From positions 6,751,951 through 6,815,950 of the forward strand of contig NC_074726.1 in NCBI RefSeq assembly GCF_947242115.1: a stretch of 64,000 bases of DNA, written 5' to 3'. A program made the translations under genes and the position numbers. This stretch comes from Biomphalaria glabrata (taxonomy: Eukaryota > Mollusca > Gastropoda > Planorbidae). The notes under the pieces were generated by a model that worked only from the letters and a program-made list of their open reading frames with translations, made no database searches and was not told the DNA's origin. Positions 63,558 to 64,000 of this stretch are shown here, one piece after another (the first letter of the stretch is position 1; each line of letters opens with the position of its first letter).

Positions 63558-64000
63558 CTAAAAACACACACAAAAAAAGACTCAAGTCAGTGCAGATAAA
63601 ATTATTTGAATTTACAAAAATAATTTCCTTCCATGACCAAAAGTAAATTAATTTTTACCAATTCAGTAGCCTACAATTTAATTGGGGTATTTATATTGAG
63701 GCCAAAAAAAAAATGATTGGCTGCTGCTACTTTTCTTTAAAGAATACACGAATTTCTAGCAATTCCAAAAAAAATAAAAATTTTGGCCTCTGTTACCATT
63801 TCAAACCACAGACTTTGTAGTTTCATCATACAGCTTATTGTTAATATTGAAAATTAATTGAAAAGATTTTTTAAATTCTACTTCTTTCTCTAAAAGCACA
63901 ACTAACATTTTCCAATTCAAATAGTTTGGAAGTTTTGTTAAAATCATTATTACTTAAAAGAGAAGAAAAAGATCACAGTAAGACCTCTTCAATCAAAGAG
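63558..64000 (-). other. Supervillin intron at the right edge
   Basis: AT-rich sequence upstream of the first visible supervillin exon. I see no further exon or repeat in it. Confidence 0.5.

Overview
The window looks like nuclear DNA of a gastropod mollusc, most likely a freshwater pulmonate (planorbid-type) snail. It is AT-rich, its genes have many short exons in long introns, and it is crowded with LINE remnants, tRNA-derived SINEs, hAT and TTAA-type MITEs, Helitron-like ends and minisatellites. The species is an inference from gene and repeat content. I see no bacterial genes, rRNA, CRISPR array, genuine tRNA, or retroviral/LTR element.

Four host genes can be built exon by exon, with splice sites and reading phases that agree throughout. 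(1) Plus strand, 776-22134: a 12-exon GIMAP/AIG1-family GTPase of about 926 residues. It has an unrecognised helical N-terminal half, an AIG1 GTPase domain, a long coiled coil and a C-terminal CaaX-like box. (2) Minus strand, 31730-28485: a three-exon gene with its own TATA box and polyadenylation signal, encoding an 84-residue secreted cationic peptide that I do not recognise. (3) Plus strand, 33935-46963: an eight-exon gene for a 214-residue secreted helical protein. Its only two cysteines lie in a basic tail after a KRR site, a precursor-like layout. (4) Minus strand, 63557-50293: the 17-exon 3' part of a supervillin gene (gelsolin repeats plus villin headpiece), whose 5' part lies beyond the right edge. 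Genes 2 and 3 are head-to-head about 2.2 kb apart. Genes 3 and 4 converge.

The rest is mostly mobile DNA. 1-2.1 kb holds LINE fragments, including a 5'-inverted (twin-primed) copy. 3-20 kb is intron sequence of the GTPase gene, with minisatellites, SINEs, MITEs and two long satellite arrays. 22.3-28 kb is an intergenic TE zone with a decayed hAT transposon. 34.3-37.7 kb is an apparently intact full-length RTE-type LINE with a perfect 14-bp target duplication, in intron 1 of gene 3. 38.1-39.3 kb is a three-level nest (Helitron, hAT MITE, LINE fragment). 39.7-46.3 kb has further LINE and SINE debris between the small exons of gene 3. 47-50 kb is gene-poor.

The most notable items are the two unrecognised secreted-peptide genes, the unusual GIMAP architecture, and minisatellites that have copied splice-site sequence from adjacent exons in two unrelated genes.
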